DNA of 64,000 nucleotides from UBA3495 sp964629875 (lineage in GTDB: Bacteria; Chloroflexota; Dehalococcoidia; Lucifugimonadales; UBA3495): NCBI GenBank assembly GCA_964629875.1, contig CAZVRK010000010.1:14741-78740 (forward strand). Reading direction: 5' to 3'. Under the pieces are notes generated by a model. The model was given only the letters and a program-made list of their open reading frames with translations. It ran no database searches and had not been told where the DNA came from. Below, in pieces: positions 63,999 through 64,000 of the stretch. Made by a program: the position numbers and the translations under genes. How positions within the stretch are numbered: the stretch's first letter is position 1; each line of letters begins with the position of its first letter.

Positions 63999-64000
63999 AA

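Noticed and set aside
1..64000. CRISPR arrays, transposases, integrases, prophage genes
   Set aside because: I saw no regularly spaced direct repeats and no IS or phage protein among the coding regions.
1..64000. tRNA-Sec, selA, selB or selD within the window
   Set aside because: None of the coding regions matches them and no long-armed tRNA could be seen; they must lie elsewhere if the Sec reading is right.

Overview
The window is a dense, gene-rich bacterial chromosome segment of moderate to low GC (about 40-45 % by eye, not counted). It contains two 100-N scaffolding gaps, at 29049-29148 and 34213-34312, so it comes from a draft or metagenome-derived assembly. The gene mix points to a marine Chloroflexota lineage, most likely the SAR202 clade of Dehalococcoidia-like bacteria. 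The signs are several MFS carriers, an enolase-superfamily (MR/MLE) enzyme, an LLM flavin monooxygenase together with F420 synthesis (cofE), MmgE/PrpD, CoxM/CoxS-type subunits, a monomeric sarcosine-oxidase-like flavoenzyme, and a 5S rRNA gene not linked to 16S or 23S. The taxon is an inference; no 16S is present.

Layout. 1-5.4 kb: end of pdxA, proC, a YggT protein, a P-loop kinase, a VOC enzyme, an OPA-like MFS carrier and a membrane-anchored alpha/beta hydrolase. 5.4-7.7 kb (minus): the ribosomal operon rplU-rpmA-rpmE with a clear promoter and terminator, then DUF1385 and a Cys-rich protein. 7.8-13.1 kb: an unknown 176-residue protein, a possible structured RNA, an MFS carrier, CoxM and CoxS without a CoxL, a MoaD-like protein, a Nudix hydrolase with no normal start codon, and a GNAT. 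13.1-17.2 kb: hisA-hisH-pduO divergent from cofE, and dinB. 17.3-23.4 kb: a catabolic-looking run (MFS, class III aminotransferase, dienelactone hydrolase, jelly-roll protein, MFS, AroQ-like protein with altered active site). 23.4-32.2 kb (minus): tRNA-Glu, argC-nth, PAC2, crcB, MR/MLE enzyme, flavin amine oxidase, hydroxyisobutyrate-dehydrogenase-like enzyme, amidase with a GatC/AtzG-like partner. 32.4-35.0 kb: glmU and a CorC-type protein. 35-51 kb (minus): sortase, zinc-ribbon protein, rpoD-dnaG, dnaE, selenoprotein cassette 1, guaB3, radA, clpC and a solitary 5S rRNA. 51.6-62.1 kb: tRNA-Lys, MFS, MmgE/PrpD, LLM enzyme, MBL hydrolase, phosphodiesterase-like enzyme and the pentose phosphate genes tkt-tal-gnd. 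62.4-64 kb: selenoprotein cassette 2.

The most notable content is two copies of a two-gene cassette. One gene encodes a protein of about 180 residues that is interrupted by an in-frame UGA, within U-G-S-C in one copy and U-G-G-C in the other. The other gene encodes a partner of about 350 residues with no function I can name. Both UGA codons are followed by a bacterial-type SECIS hairpin that places a GU in the apical loop at +20/+21, the spacing I recall for E. coli fdhF. The two copies have opposite gene order and divergent sequence, so they are old paralogs rather than a recent duplication. An ordinary ORF caller would split each selenoprotein gene into two fragments. The selenocysteine machinery (selA, selB, selC) is not in the window.
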